The position numbers and the translations under genes are program-made. The notes beneath the pieces were generated by a model. The model was given only the letters and a program-made list of their open reading frames with translations, did no database searches and was not told where the DNA came from. Shown in pieces: positions 43,345-51,705 of a stretch of 64,000 nucleotides of DNA. Each line of letters opens with the position of its first letter. The first letter of the stretch is position 1. The DNA is from Marmoricola sp. (lineage in GTDB: Bacteria; Actinomycetota; Actinomycetes; Propionibacteriales; Nocardioidaceae): assembly GCA_025964775.1 (NCBI GenBank), contig JAOPYE010000040.1:124001-188000 (forward strand). Direction: 5' to 3'.

Positions 43345-44757
43345 ATGCACCAGTGGCCGCAGGTCGACACACCACTGCCAGGCCCGCGCAGTCGTGAGCT
43401 GTGGGCAACCTTCGATCCGATCGTCGCTGCACCTATGCAGGACCACGACGAAGTCCCCTTCGTGGAGACCCGCAAGGAGGGGTCTCTGATCGAGGACGTC
43501 GACGGCAACGTCTTTGTCGACCTGGTCTCAGGCTGGGGAGCGACGCCCTACGGGGCCACGCCGTCGACGGTCATCGAGGCCGTCGTGGACGCGCAGCGCC
43601 GGTACGGCATGGAGATCACGGACTACGTGCAGAACGAGCCGGCGATCGAGCTTGCCAACAAGCTGATCTCGGTCGCACCGCCGGGGATCACCAGGGTCAT
43701 GGCGTCCCTGAGCGGCACGCTCGCTGTGGAGACCGGCGTCAAACTCGCGCGCGAAGCCACCGGTCGGCCGATGATCCTGGTCTTCCACGGCCAGTATCAC
43801 GGTGAAGTTTCCTATCTGACCGCTAGCGTCTCAACCGATCTGGCCGAGGTGAACAGCCACAGCTCGGCGTACGTCGGTGGCCTGGTCTTCGCGCCGTACC
43901 CGAATCAGTTCCGAGCGCCGTTCCACAAGGGCCCCGGCCCGTACGACGACACCATGTACATCGACTTCCTCGAAGAATGGCTGCTGCTCTACCAGGTTGA
44001 GCCGACCCAGATCGCTGGCGTGCTGATCGAGCCGGTTCTCGGCGAGGGCGGGATCCACATCCCTAGTGCAGCCTTCTGGGAGCGCCTGACCGGCCTTTGC
44101 AAACGTTGGGGATGGAAGCTGATCCTGGACGAGGTGCAGACCGGCATGGGGCGGACCGGCACCTACTTCGCCAGTGAGCACTGGGATCTCGAACCCGACA
44201 TCGTTCTGCTGGGCAAGGGTGTAGCCGCCGGTGGACAGCCGATCGCTGCGGTCCTCGGCACCGAAGAGGTGATGGCAGCGACCGACGTGCACGGCGGCGG
44301 TACCTTCGCCTGGACGCCGGCGGCCTGCGCCGGTGCGTCTGCTGGGGTCGACATCCTGACCGATCCCGAGACGATGGCGAACGTGGCGCGGATCGAAGAG
44401 ACTGCTTTGCGGATCTTTACGCCGCTCATCGAAGAGATCCCGCAGGTTGCAGACGTGCGCGCACTGGGAGCCTTGATCGGCATCGAGTTCGTCACCGACA
44501 TGGAGACGATCCAGCCGGCTCCTGCTTTCCATCGCGCCGTCCATCGTGCGGCCATCAGACGCGGCGTTCTCGGGGTGACCCAGTGGGGCAAGTGGGTCTA
44601 CCGGATGCAGCCGGCACTCACGATCCCGATGGAGTTGTTCGAGTGGTCGTGCAACACGCTGGTCGACGTAATTCGCGAGGTTGCCAAGAACCCGCCCGAA
44701 GAACCGGTCAACCTGCTTGAGCGCGTTCCGCCTGAGGGCGGCACCCGCCGCAGGTGA
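43345..44757 (+). CDS. Class-III pyridoxal-phosphate aminotransferase
   Basis: About 470 residues. Conserved Asp in LILDEVQTGMGRTGTYFASEHWDLEPDI and the Schiff-base Lys in LLGKGVAAGGQPIAAVLG place it with class-III omega-aminotransferases (GABA, beta-alanine, putrescine, diamine types). Upstream GTG 43336 is possible, but ATG 43345 has AGGTG at the right distance. It likely moves the amino group from an amine or omega-amino acid to pyruvate or 2-oxoglutarate. This is the second aminotransferase of the island, separate from the microcompartment one at 53.4 kb. Confidence 0.88.
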   Translation: MHQWPQVDTPLPGPRSRELWATFDPIVAAPMQDHDEVPFVETRKEGSLIEDVDGNVFVDLVSGWGATPYGATPSTVIEAVVDAQRRYGMEITDYVQNEPAIELANKLISVAPPGITRVMASLSGTLAVETGVKLAREATGRPMILVFHGQYHGEVSYLTASVSTDLAEVNSHSSAYVGGLVFAPYPNQFRAPFHKGPGPYDDTMYIDFLEEWLLLYQVEPTQIAGVLIEPVLGEGGIHIPSAAFWERLTGLCKRWGWKLILDEVQTGMGRTGTYFASEHWDLEPDIVLLGKGVAAGGQPIAAVLGTEEVMAATDVHGGGTFAWTPAACAGASAGVDILTDPETMANVARIEETALRIFTPLIEEIPQVADVRALGALIGIEFVTDMETIQPAPAFHRAVHRAAIRRGVLGVTQWGKWVYRMQPALTIPMELFEWSCNTLVDVIREVAKNPPEEPVNLLERVPPEGGTRRR

Positions 44758-44798
44758 CGGCCACTCGCATCGACGGACGCAACAACGGAAGAAGGATC

Positions 44799-45911
44799 GT
44801 GGACAACGCACAAGCAGAGTCATGGGTGCGCAAGCATCTCATCGAGCTGATTGAGATCAAGTCGACTTCCACGCAGGAGCACCGTGTCGGTGACCACCTC
44901 GAACGGCTCGCAAACGAGCTCGACTTACCCGTGCGCCGCCAGCCCGTCTCCGGATCCGGGGACAACGTGCTGATCGGCGCTGCAGATCCCACGTTGTTGC
45001 TCACCGCTCACATGGACACGGTGGTTCCGACCTGGGAATGGTCCGGCGTTGCGACCGTCGTGGATGACCGGGTCTACGGACTCGGTGCTCAGGACGACAA
45101 GGGCTGCATCGTCGCCTGCCTGCTGGCATTCGTGATCGCGCGCGACGAGGGCATGGATCTCTCCACGCTTCCGGTCCTCATCGGCCTCACGGTCGACGAG
45201 GAGGAGGACGGCACCGGATCGATGGCGATGGCCAACAGCGTTCGACCACCGTTCGTGATCGCCGTCGAGGGCACCGATTTCAAAGTGTGTACCGAAGAGG
45301 GCGGCACCGTCGAGGCGTGGATCGAACTCAGCGGCACCACCTGTCACGGGGCCATGCCGGAGAACGGCGAGAACGCTATCCACAAGGCGATCGAGCTGGT
45401 CAATACCCTGCGTGCCTTGCCGATCATGAACACGCCGCACCCTCTGATCGGTCCGAACGTGCTCAGCGTCCTGGGCATCGCGGGCGGCTCCGACCTCTTC
45501 GTGATCCCCGACACCGCGCGAGTGCACGTCGACGTACGCGTGGGGGGAGTGGGTGAGAGCGCGCTGGTGCTCGCGGCGCTAGGGGAGACCTGCGCCAGGT
45601 ACGACGCCAAGCTTGAGCTGATCGAATCAGTCGAGCCTTTCGCCGTTAGTCCGTACGCGCCCCTGGTGCAGGCGTTGCGCGCATCGGCCTCGGCCGTTCG
45701 AGGTACGCCATCGGGTCTGATGGGCATGCCAGCGTGGACGGACGCACACAGCTTTGCCGAAGTGGGCTGTGAAGCGGTGGTCTTCGGACCCGGCAGTTTG
45801 CGCGTGGCTCACCTGGAGGACGAATGGATCAGCGTCCGCGAGATCGTGACCTGCGCTCGAGTGTTCGTGGACATGTTCCGCAACCTTGACCAGCTCGTGC
45901 CGGGAGCCTGA
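44799..45911 (+). CDS. M20-family metallohydrolase (ArgE/DapE-like deacylase)
   Basis: 370 residues. LLLTAHMDTVVP (His and Asp metal ligands), GLGAQDDKGCIVA (bridging Asp), VDEEEDGTGS (catalytic Glu and ligand) and FVIAVEGTDF form a complete di-zinc site; GTTCHGAMPENGENAI lies in the dimerisation domain. Family members hydrolyse N-acyl or dipeptide amide bonds. GTG 44799 preceded by AAGAAGGA is chosen over GTG 44754, which overlaps the aminotransferase stop. In this operon it may release an amine or amino acid from an N-acylated precursor (inference). Confidence 0.85.
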   Translation: MDNAQAESWVRKHLIELIEIKSTSTQEHRVGDHLERLANELDLPVRRQPVSGSGDNVLIGAADPTLLLTAHMDTVVPTWEWSGVATVVDDRVYGLGAQDDKGCIVACLLAFVIARDEGMDLSTLPVLIGLTVDEEEDGTGSMAMANSVRPPFVIAVEGTDFKVCTEEGGTVEAWIELSGTTCHGAMPENGENAIHKAIELVNTLRALPIMNTPHPLIGPNVLSVLGIAGGSDLFVIPDTARVHVDVRVGGVGESALVLAALGETCARYDAKLELIESVEPFAVSPYAPLVQALRASASAVRGTPSGLMGMPAWTDAHSFAEVGCEAVVFGPGSLRVAHLEDEWISVREIVTCARVFVDMFRNLDQLVPGA

Positions 45912-45930
45912 TCGGACTCCTGGCCGTCAG

Positions 45931-45979
45931 AACGACGAAGGCGCCTCACCGCTGATCGCGGTGAGGCGCCTTCGTCGTT
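45931..45979. terminator. Bidirectional terminator between convergent operons
   Basis: A perfect 22-bp stem (arms starting AACGACGAAGGCGCCTCACC at 45931 and ending ...GGCGCCTTCGTCGTT at 45979) with loop TGATC. It lies between the M20 hydrolase stop and the stop of the convergent aldehyde dehydrogenase gene and would serve both. Confidence 0.9.
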
Positions 45980-45983
45980 GGTA

Positions 45984-47357
45984 TTACTTGGCTGGCAGGT
46001 GCATCAGCTTCTTGTTGACGAACTCGTCCATGCCGAGCGGGCCAAGTTCCCGACCGATACCCGAGCGCTTGGTGCCGCCGAAGGGCAGGTCCGCGCCGCC
46101 ACCTTCGGGCTCGTTGATCCACACCATGCCGACGTCGAGCTGATCCGCGACCTCCAGGGCCAGCGCCTCGTCCTGGCAGAACACCGCCCCACCCAGCCCG
46201 TAGGGAGTGTCGTTTGCGAGCACGATCGCTTCGGCCACGTTCGCGACGCGGTGGACGACCGCCACCGGCCCGAAAAGCTCCTCCCTAAACGCGCGCATAC
46301 CTTCGACCACACCGGACAGGACCGTCGCCTCGACGTACCAGCCAGGACCGTCGACGCGCTTGCCGCCGACGTGGACGGTCGCGCCTTTGTCGATGGCATC
46401 CTGCACCTGCTCCATGAGCGTGACGGCGGCAAGCTCAGATGACATCGGCCCGTACGTGGTCATGGGGTCGTTCGGGTCGCCCGTGACCTGCGCCGCCATC
46501 TGATTGGAGAACTCTTCGACGAACTCGTCATAGACGTTGTCGGTCACGATCATCCGTTTGGCGGCGTTGCAGGACTGTCCGGCGTTCTCCATGCGCGCTG
46601 CGACGGCACCCCGGACGACCTCGGCCATGTCCTGCGGTCCGATGACCACGAACGGATCGGAGCCGCCGAGCTCGAGCACGACCTTCTTGAGATGTTTTCC
46701 GGCGATCGCTGCGACGGCCGACCCGGCGCGCTCGCTACCGGTCACCGAGACAGCCGCGGTCCTCGGGTCGGCGATGATCGCTCCAGCCTGATCGTCGGAG
46801 GCTAGGACATTGATGTACACGTCCGGGGGAAGACCGGCCTCCGTGAAGATCGCTGCCATCGCGGCGGCGGACTCGGGGCACTGCGGGGCTGGTTTGAGCA
46901 GCACCGTGTTTCCGGCCATGAGGTTCGGCGCGGCGAACCGAGCCACCTGGTAGTAGGGGAAGTTCCACGGCATGATCCCCAGGATCGGGCCGATCGCTGC
47001 CTTGCGCAGCCACGCCTTTCCACCGGTGCTGGTGGTCAGAGGTTCGTCCGCGAGGAGCCGCTCGGCGTTGTCGGCGTAGTAGGTGTAGATCTCGACGCTG
47101 AGCTGGACCTCCTCGAGTGCCTCGCGGGTGGTCTTCCCCATCTCGCGCGTGATGATCGCTGCGAGTTCGTCGGCGCGCGCGCCGTACAGCTCCGCTACCC
47201 GGCGGACGACGTCACGTCGTTCTTTCAGCTCGCTGCGGCGCCAGGTGCCGAACGCACGGTCGGTGCGGTCCAGGGCGTCCGCGATCTCGACGTCAGTTGC
47301 GACGCCGAAGTCAGCCTCCAGTAGGCCGCTGGCGGGGTTTGTCACGTGGTACGACAT
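45984..47357 (-). CDS. NAD(P)-dependent aldehyde dehydrogenase (succinate-semialdehyde type)
   Basis: 457 residues. GIMPWNFPYYQVARFAAPNL and VVLELGGSDPFVV (general-base Glu) with NAGQSCNAAKR (catalytic Cys) show a non-acylating aldehyde dehydrogenase, closest in look to GabD2/YneI-like succinate-semialdehyde dehydrogenases. It would oxidise an omega-amino-derived aldehyde to the acid. It lies directly downstream of the transporter ATPase on the minus strand (13 bases) and ends at the bidirectional terminator. It is the natural follow-up enzyme for the class-III aminotransferase at 43.3 kb. Confidence 0.9.
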   Translation of the reverse strand: MSYHVTNPASGLLEADFGVATDVEIADALDRTDRAFGTWRRSELKERRDVVRRVAELYGARADELAAIITREMGKTTREALEEVQLSVEIYTYYADNAERLLADEPLTTSTGGKAWLRKAAIGPILGIMPWNFPYYQVARFAAPNLMAGNTVLLKPAPQCPESAAAMAAIFTEAGLPPDVYINVLASDDQAGAIIADPRTAAVSVTGSERAGSAVAAIAGKHLKKVVLELGGSDPFVVIGPQDMAEVVRGAVAARMENAGQSCNAAKRMIVTDNVYDEFVEEFSNQMAAQVTGDPNDPMTTYGPMSSELAAVTLMEQVQDAIDKGATVHVGGKRVDGPGWYVEATVLSGVVEGMRAFREELFGPVAVVHRVANVAEAIVLANDTPYGLGGAVFCQDEALALEVADQLDVGMVWINEPEGGGADLPFGGTKRSGIGRELGPLGMDEFVNKKLMHLPAK

Positions 47358-47370
47358 CAGAGTGGTTCCT

Positions 47371-48525
47371 TCAGGCAGTCGGGGTATCGGAAGCGAGGGC
47401 GTGGGAATCTGCGGCGCGCCAACAGATCCAGACCTCGTCGCCGCCGGTGATCGAGGAGATCGCGGACGACGCGTTGTGGTGATGGACGGTCAGTGTCGCT
47501 CCGGCCGCCGTCATGACTGTGTACGACGTCGAGGTGCCGAGGTAGACGATCTCGGTGACTCGACCCCGCATCCGGCACTCGCGGTCTGCGGCGCCTAGGG
47601 GATCGGTCGACAGCACGAGCTTCTCGGGTCGCACGGTGAGCAGTGTGCTCTCGCCGGCGCGAACCAGATCACCCCGGATCGGGACCAGTAGGCGGTCATC
47701 GCCATCGGACGCCAGGACTCCGAAGCCGTCGACAACGCGATCGACCAATCCACTGACGCTGTTCGAGGATCCGACGAAACCGGCCACGAACCTGGTCTCC
47801 GGCCGTTCGTAGATGTCCTGGGGTGTCCCGAGCTGGCGGATCTTACCGCCGTCCATGACAGCGATCCTGTCGCTCATCACCAGAGCCTCGCTCTGGTCGT
47901 GGGTGACATAAATAAACGTGATTCCCACATCGCGCTGGATCCGTTTGAGCTCCAGCTGCATGGTCTGGCGGAGCTTCAAGTCAAGAGCACCGAGCGGTTC
48001 GTCGAGAAGCAGTGCGCGTGGTCGGTTGATCAGGGCCCGTGCCAGGGCAACGCGCTGTTGCTGCCCGCCCGACAGGCCGCGCGAGTGTCGGGTTCCGAGA
48101 GCGCCGAGCTCCATCAGTTCGAGAGCTTCTCCTACTCGGACTTTGACCTCTGCACGAGGCACGCGTTGGCGGCGCAGGCCATAGGCCACGTTGTCGTACA
48201 CGGTGAGGTGCGGGAAGAGTGCGTAGTTCTGGAACACCATGTTGATGTCGCGCTTGTTGGGTGGCACTCCGACCATGTTGCGTCCCATCAGCCTGAGCTC
48301 GCCCTGATCGGGCTGCTCGAACCCGGCGATCATCCGCAAGGTGGTCGACTTTCCGCAGCCGGAAGGACCCAGGAGCGAGAAGAACTCGCCCTGCGCGATC
48401 TCCAGGTTGATGCCTCGTACGGCCGGGACAATGCCCTCGGGGGACCGGTACGCCTTGGTGACGCCGATGAGCTGGATCGCTGGGGGTTCCGTCGGCGCCG
48501 ATCCCGATGTCTGGGTCAGATCCAT
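47371..48525 (-). CDS. ABC transporter ATPase, spermidine/putrescine (PotA) type
   Basis: 384 residues. Walker A LLGPSGCGKSTTLRMIAGFEQPDQGEL, Q-loop NMVFQNYALFPHLTV, signature LSGGQQQRVALARAL, Walker B LLLDEPLGALD and a C-terminal TOBE domain (about 300-370). It powers the permeases encoded divergently at 48.8-50.5 kb. ATG 48525 is chosen because the ABC domain starts about 20 residues later and the start overlaps the end of a short leader ORF. Controlled by the operator at 48678-48706. Confidence 0.9.
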   Translation of the reverse strand: MDLTQTSGSAPTEPPAIQLIGVTKAYRSPEGIVPAVRGINLEIAQGEFFSLLGPSGCGKSTTLRMIAGFEQPDQGELRLMGRNMVGVPPNKRDINMVFQNYALFPHLTVYDNVAYGLRRQRVPRAEVKVRVGEALELMELGALGTRHSRGLSGGQQQRVALARALINRPRALLLDEPLGALDLKLRQTMQLELKRIQRDVGITFIYVTHDQSEALVMSDRIAVMDGGKIRQLGTPQDIYERPETRFVAGFVGSSNSVSGLVDRVVDGFGVLASDGDDRLLVPIRGDLVRAGESTLLTVRPEKLVLSTDPLGAADRECRMRGRVTEIVYLGTSTSYTVMTAAGATLTVHHHNASSAISSITGGDEVWICWRAADSHALASDTPTA

Positions 48526-48620
48526 GGAATGTCCGACCTGCCAGATGCCACCAGATTGGTTGAAGGCACGGGGTCGGTGGCGCACTGACCGACGGCCGGG
48601 ACATTGATCGGACGTCTCAT
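48516..48620 (-). CDS. Possible 34-aa leader ORF overlapping the transporter ATPase start
   Basis: MRRPINVPAVGQCATDP... to ...SGRSDIPWI, with a very good ribosome site (AAGGAGG eight bases upstream of ATG 48620). It ends TGA ten bases inside the ATPase gene, whose own ATG has only a weak ribosome site. The arrangement suggests translational coupling, so the short peptide may act as a leader. The peptide itself is not recognised and no signal peptide or domain is seen. Confidence 0.5.
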   Translation of the reverse strand: MRRPINVPAVGQCATDPVPSTNLVASGRSDIPWI

Positions 48621-48677
48621 GGCGAGCGCCTCCTTGTGCTCCAGTTAATAGTGGGTTCACCCTAGTTCTCATCCTCA

Positions 48678-48706
48678 GATTGTCAACAGTCCACCTGTTG
48701 GCAATC
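48678..48706 (-). promoter_or_regulatory. GntR operator over the promoter of the ATPase unit
   Basis: GATTGTCAACAG (48678-48689) and CTGTTGGCAATC (48695-48706) are inverted arms with 11 of 12 matches, five bases apart. On the minus strand TTGACA (48681-48686) followed after 16 bases by TAGGGT (48659-48664) is a plausible -35/-10 pair, so the operator covers the -35 box. Confidence 0.7.
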
Positions 48707-48718
48707 TTGCCAAAATGC

Positions 48719-48784
48719 TTGACTCAGCATTTCGGTCCGTCGTAATCTCTGTAAACAGTAGGGATCGCAGACTGTAGACAACAG
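48719..48784 (+). promoter_or_regulatory. Promoter of the transporter/microcompartment operon with downstream operator motifs
   Basis: TTGACT (48719-48724), 18 bases, TAATCT (48743-48748): a good -35/-10 pair. Directly after it are CTGTAAACAG (48749-48758, a palindrome except for the central AA) and CTGTAGACAACAG (48772-48784), related to the GATTGTCAACAG half-sites of the other island promoters. Repression from these sites would block initiation. Confidence 0.65.
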
Positions 48785-48810
48785 GCCGTACGACACGAAG
48801 GGAGCTCGAG

Positions 48811-49647
48811 ATGGACACAAACACACGGGCACACCTCGGGATCGCAGGCCGACTTGCCGGCCGGCTTGTCATCGCGCTGTACCTCGTCGGCGTGCTTGCT
48901 TTGATGTTCGCGCCCCTTGTCGTGCTCGCCGTGTTCTCGGTGAACTCAGGCGATTCTGTCTCGTTGCCGTTCACGGGCTTCTCGCTGCACTGGTTCCACG
49001 AGTTGTTCCACAACACGGAGGCAGTCGACGCGATCAAGAACTCAGTGGTGGTTGCGGCCATCGTCACGCCGGCGTCTGTTTTCCTGGGCCTGACCAGCGC
49101 ATACGGAACCGCACGTCTGACAGGCCGGGCTCGAGCAGTCAGTCTTGGACTCATATCCATCCCGCTGGTCGTCCCCTGGCTGGTCACCGGCGTGGCGGGT
49201 CTCCTCTTCTTCAACTCGATCAATGTCCAAGGGTCGCTCGTGACGGTGGTCCTGATGCAGATCGTCGTCACCTTTCCGTTGGTCACTCTCGTCCTCTACG
49301 CACGACTCGTCGGAATGGACCCGTCCGTTGAGGAGGCCGGGCTGGATCTCGGATCGACGGGCGTCGGGGTCCTTTTCCGCTTGGTCATCCCGCAACTGCT
49401 CACGCCGATGCTCGTGGGCGCACTGTTCGCGTTCATCTCCTCTCTCGGCAACTTTGTGATCACGTTCTTCGTCACCGGCTACAGCTCAACCCTGCCGATA
49501 TGGGGCTACAGCGCGCTGAAACATGCCGAGAACTTGCCGGTCGTCAACGCTGCTTCGACCGTGATGCTCGGACTGAACCTCGTGCTGTTCCTCGGTGTCC
49601 TACTGATAGCTCGTCGTGACCGGGAGTCGGTGGACGCATGGCTGTGA
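48811..49647 (+). CDS. ABC transporter permease (PotC type)
   Basis: 278 residues, six predicted membrane helices. The EAA-loop, where the ATPase docks, is visible as EEAGLDLGSTGVGVLFRLVIPQL. The helix order and length fit the PotC half of polyamine-type importers. First gene of the long rightward operon and preceded by a strong promoter. Its last 10 bases overlap the next permease gene. Confidence 0.9.
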   Translation: MDTNTRAHLGIAGRLAGRLVIALYLVGVLALMFAPLVVLAVFSVNSGDSVSLPFTGFSLHWFHELFHNTEAVDAIKNSVVVAAIVTPASVFLGLTSAYGTARLTGRARAVSLGLISIPLVVPWLVTGVAGLLFFNSINVQGSLVTVVLMQIVVTFPLVTLVLYARLVGMDPSVEEAGLDLGSTGVGVLFRLVIPQLLTPMLVGALFAFISSLGNFVITFFVTGYSSTLPIWGYSALKHAENLPVVNAASTVMLGLNLVLFLGVLLIARRDRESVDAWL

Positions 49648-50528
49648 CCACAGACCGCAGACCAACGGTGCGCAAAATCGTGCCAACCTCGGCCAACCGT
49701 GTTCAACGCGGAGCTCTGGCCATGTTGCCGATCGGCTACCTCGTGCTGATCCCGCTGTTTTACGTGCCGGTCGTCCTCCTCCTGGTCAAGGCGTTCCAGC
49801 CTGACAATGGTGGGGGCGCGTTCTCGGCCTTCACGTCGGTTTTCAGCGAGGGGCACCTGCTCGGAACGATCCGGCAGTCGTTCGAGATCGCCGGCCTTTC
49901 GTTCGGGCTGATGCTGCTTCTCGGCTACCCGCTTGCCTACCTCGTCTGCTTCAAGATGCAGCAGCGGTTCCAGTTGCCAACACTTCTGCTGTTGGTCATG
50001 TCGGGAAGCATCAGCGACATCGTCCGGATATTCGGGTGGTACTCGTTGCTCGGGAGGGAAGGGGTCATCAACAGTGCGTTGATGCACCTCGGGATCACTC
50101 ACGCGCCGGTCGACGGCCTGCTGTTCTCCCGTTTCGCGGTGGTGATCGTCCTGACCTCCGGATGGTTGCCCTATGTCGTGATTCCGATCTACTCGGCCAT
50201 GCGCACCATCGAGGCACGGCAGCTCGAGGCCGCCCGAGACCTGTATTCGTCCCCGTTCGCGACGTTCAAGAACGTTGTTCTGCCGATGTCTACACCAGGG
50301 ATCCTGGGAGCTTTCATCATCGTCTTCATCCCGGTGCTCAGCGACTTCGCGACACCGCAACTCGTCGGTGGACCGTCGTCGCTGATGATCGGCAATTTCG
50401 TGAGCGACCAGGTCCTGCAGGTGGGAGATCTACCTGCAGCCGCCGCGGCTGCGGCCCTCCTGCTCGCAATGTCAGTTGTGCTCATCGGTGTCGCCCAACG
50501 CGTGACCCGAAAGTTCCACGGTGGCTGA
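49638..50528 (+). CDS. ABC transporter permease (PotB type)
   Basis: 296 residues, six membrane helices. The EAA-loop reads QLEAARDLYSSPFATFKNVVLPMSTPG. Partner of the PotC-type permease, forming the membrane channel. N-terminal 25 residues are basic and soluble. The order PotC-PotB is inverted compared with the E. coli potABCD operon, and the ATPase is on the other strand. Confidence 0.9.
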   Translation: MAVTTDRRPTVRKIVPTSANRVQRGALAMLPIGYLVLIPLFYVPVVLLLVKAFQPDNGGGAFSAFTSVFSEGHLLGTIRQSFEIAGLSFGLMLLLGYPLAYLVCFKMQQRFQLPTLLLLVMSGSISDIVRIFGWYSLLGREGVINSALMHLGITHAPVDGLLFSRFAVVIVLTSGWLPYVVIPIYSAMRTIEARQLEAARDLYSSPFATFKNVVLPMSTPGILGAFIIVFIPVLSDFATPQLVGGPSSLMIGNFVSDQVLQVGDLPAAAAAAALLLAMSVVLIGVAQRVTRKFHGG

Positions 50529-50612
50529 TACAAGCGCCCTCATCCACCGACATCTGTGTCATCTCGGACAGTTCACAACGGCGTCTGAAAACCCAAAAGG
50601 AGTGTTTGTCTG

Positions 50613-51680
50613 ATGGTGAAACGCAGAATCGCACTGATCGGTGTCCCTGTCCTGCTCTGCGGACTCCTATCCGCTTGCGGGGGAAACAGCAACGGCGGGA
50701 TCAACGCCAACGGGAGCGTGACCGGGACGCTCCGCATCTTCTCGTACGCCGACGCGTTCGCCCCGAACGTCTTCGATGCGTTCACGAAGGCGAATCCGGA
50801 CCTGACCGTCGAGAAGTCTGAGATCGCGAGCGATGACGGTGCTGTCGCCAAGCTCAAGGGCGGCTTCAAGACCGATGTCGTCAACACCTGCGCCGGCCCG
50901 ATCGACGACGAGGTGGCCAATGGCTCCCTGCAGCCGATCGACACGTCCCGCATCAAGGACTGGAACCAGATCTATCCATTCTTCACGAACTTCAAGGGCG
51001 TGCAATCGGGTGGCAAGACCTGGATGCTTCCCCTGATCGGCGGCGCGTACGGACTGGTCTATCGCCCGTCTGCCTTCCCGATACCGCCCACGTCGTGGAT
51101 GGATCTTTTCACCACCAACAAGCGGGTGACGTCTCCTGATGACCCGCTGACCAACATCGTGACCGCAGCTCTCGCGCTCGGCTACTTCCCGCCCCAGAGC
51201 ATGACCAAGGACCAGCTCAACAACGTCCAGGACTTGCTGATCAAGCAGAAGAAGCACGTCGTGACCTATTACCAAGGTGCCGGAGCCGCGCTTGCCACGC
51301 TGTGGAAGAACGACGAGGTCGACATCACTGCGCTGGACCTCTCTCTGGTCAATGAGCTCAAGGGTCAGGACATTGCATTCGCGCCAATGTCGATACCCCT
51401 GGCGTACGCGTGCGGGTTCTCGATCGCGAAGGATGCCAAGAACCTCGATGCCGTGTACGCGTACCTGAACTACGCACTGTCCCCGGCTGTGCAGACCGTC
51501 CAGGCAACGTCTTACAGCTACCTCGTCTCGAGCAAGCTGACTGTCGCCGGACTGCCGGCCAGTGTCTTGGCGAAGAGCGGGCAGAAAAACCTCGACAGCT
51601 ACACCAAGGCCGCCACTTACGGTCGTGCCAACGATCAGGCGGCGTGGACGAAGTTGTGGCAGAACGTCAAGGGCTCGTGA
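50613..51680 (+). CDS. Substrate-binding lipoprotein of the polyamine-type ABC importer
   Basis: 355 residues. Lipobox LLSAC with Cys22, then GGNSNGGIN spacer. The mature part (GTLRIFSYADAFAPNVFDAFTKANPDLTVEKSEIASDDGAVAKLKGG to PLAYACGFSIAKDAKNLDAVYAYLNYALS) matches PotD/spermidine-putrescine-type binding proteins. It collects the substrate outside the membrane for the PotB/PotC-type permeases. The ligand is presumably a cationic amine or amino alcohol, but the pocket cannot be read from sequence. 84 bases lie between it and the permease gene; no alternative promoter is clear. Confidence 0.9.
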   Translation: MVKRRIALIGVPVLLCGLLSACGGNSNGGINANGSVTGTLRIFSYADAFAPNVFDAFTKANPDLTVEKSEIASDDGAVAKLKGGFKTDVVNTCAGPIDDEVANGSLQPIDTSRIKDWNQIYPFFTNFKGVQSGGKTWMLPLIGGAYGLVYRPSAFPIPPTSWMDLFTTNKRVTSPDDPLTNIVTAALALGYFPPQSMTKDQLNNVQDLLIKQKKHVVTYYQGAGAALATLWKNDEVDITALDLSLVNELKGQDIAFAPMSIPLAYACGFSIAKDAKNLDAVYAYLNYALSPAVQTVQATSYSYLVSSKLTVAGLPASVLAKSGQKNLDSYTKAATYGRANDQAAWTKLWQNVKGS

Positions 51681-51705
51681 GCAAACCGTCTTCAGGAGGC
51701 CCAAC

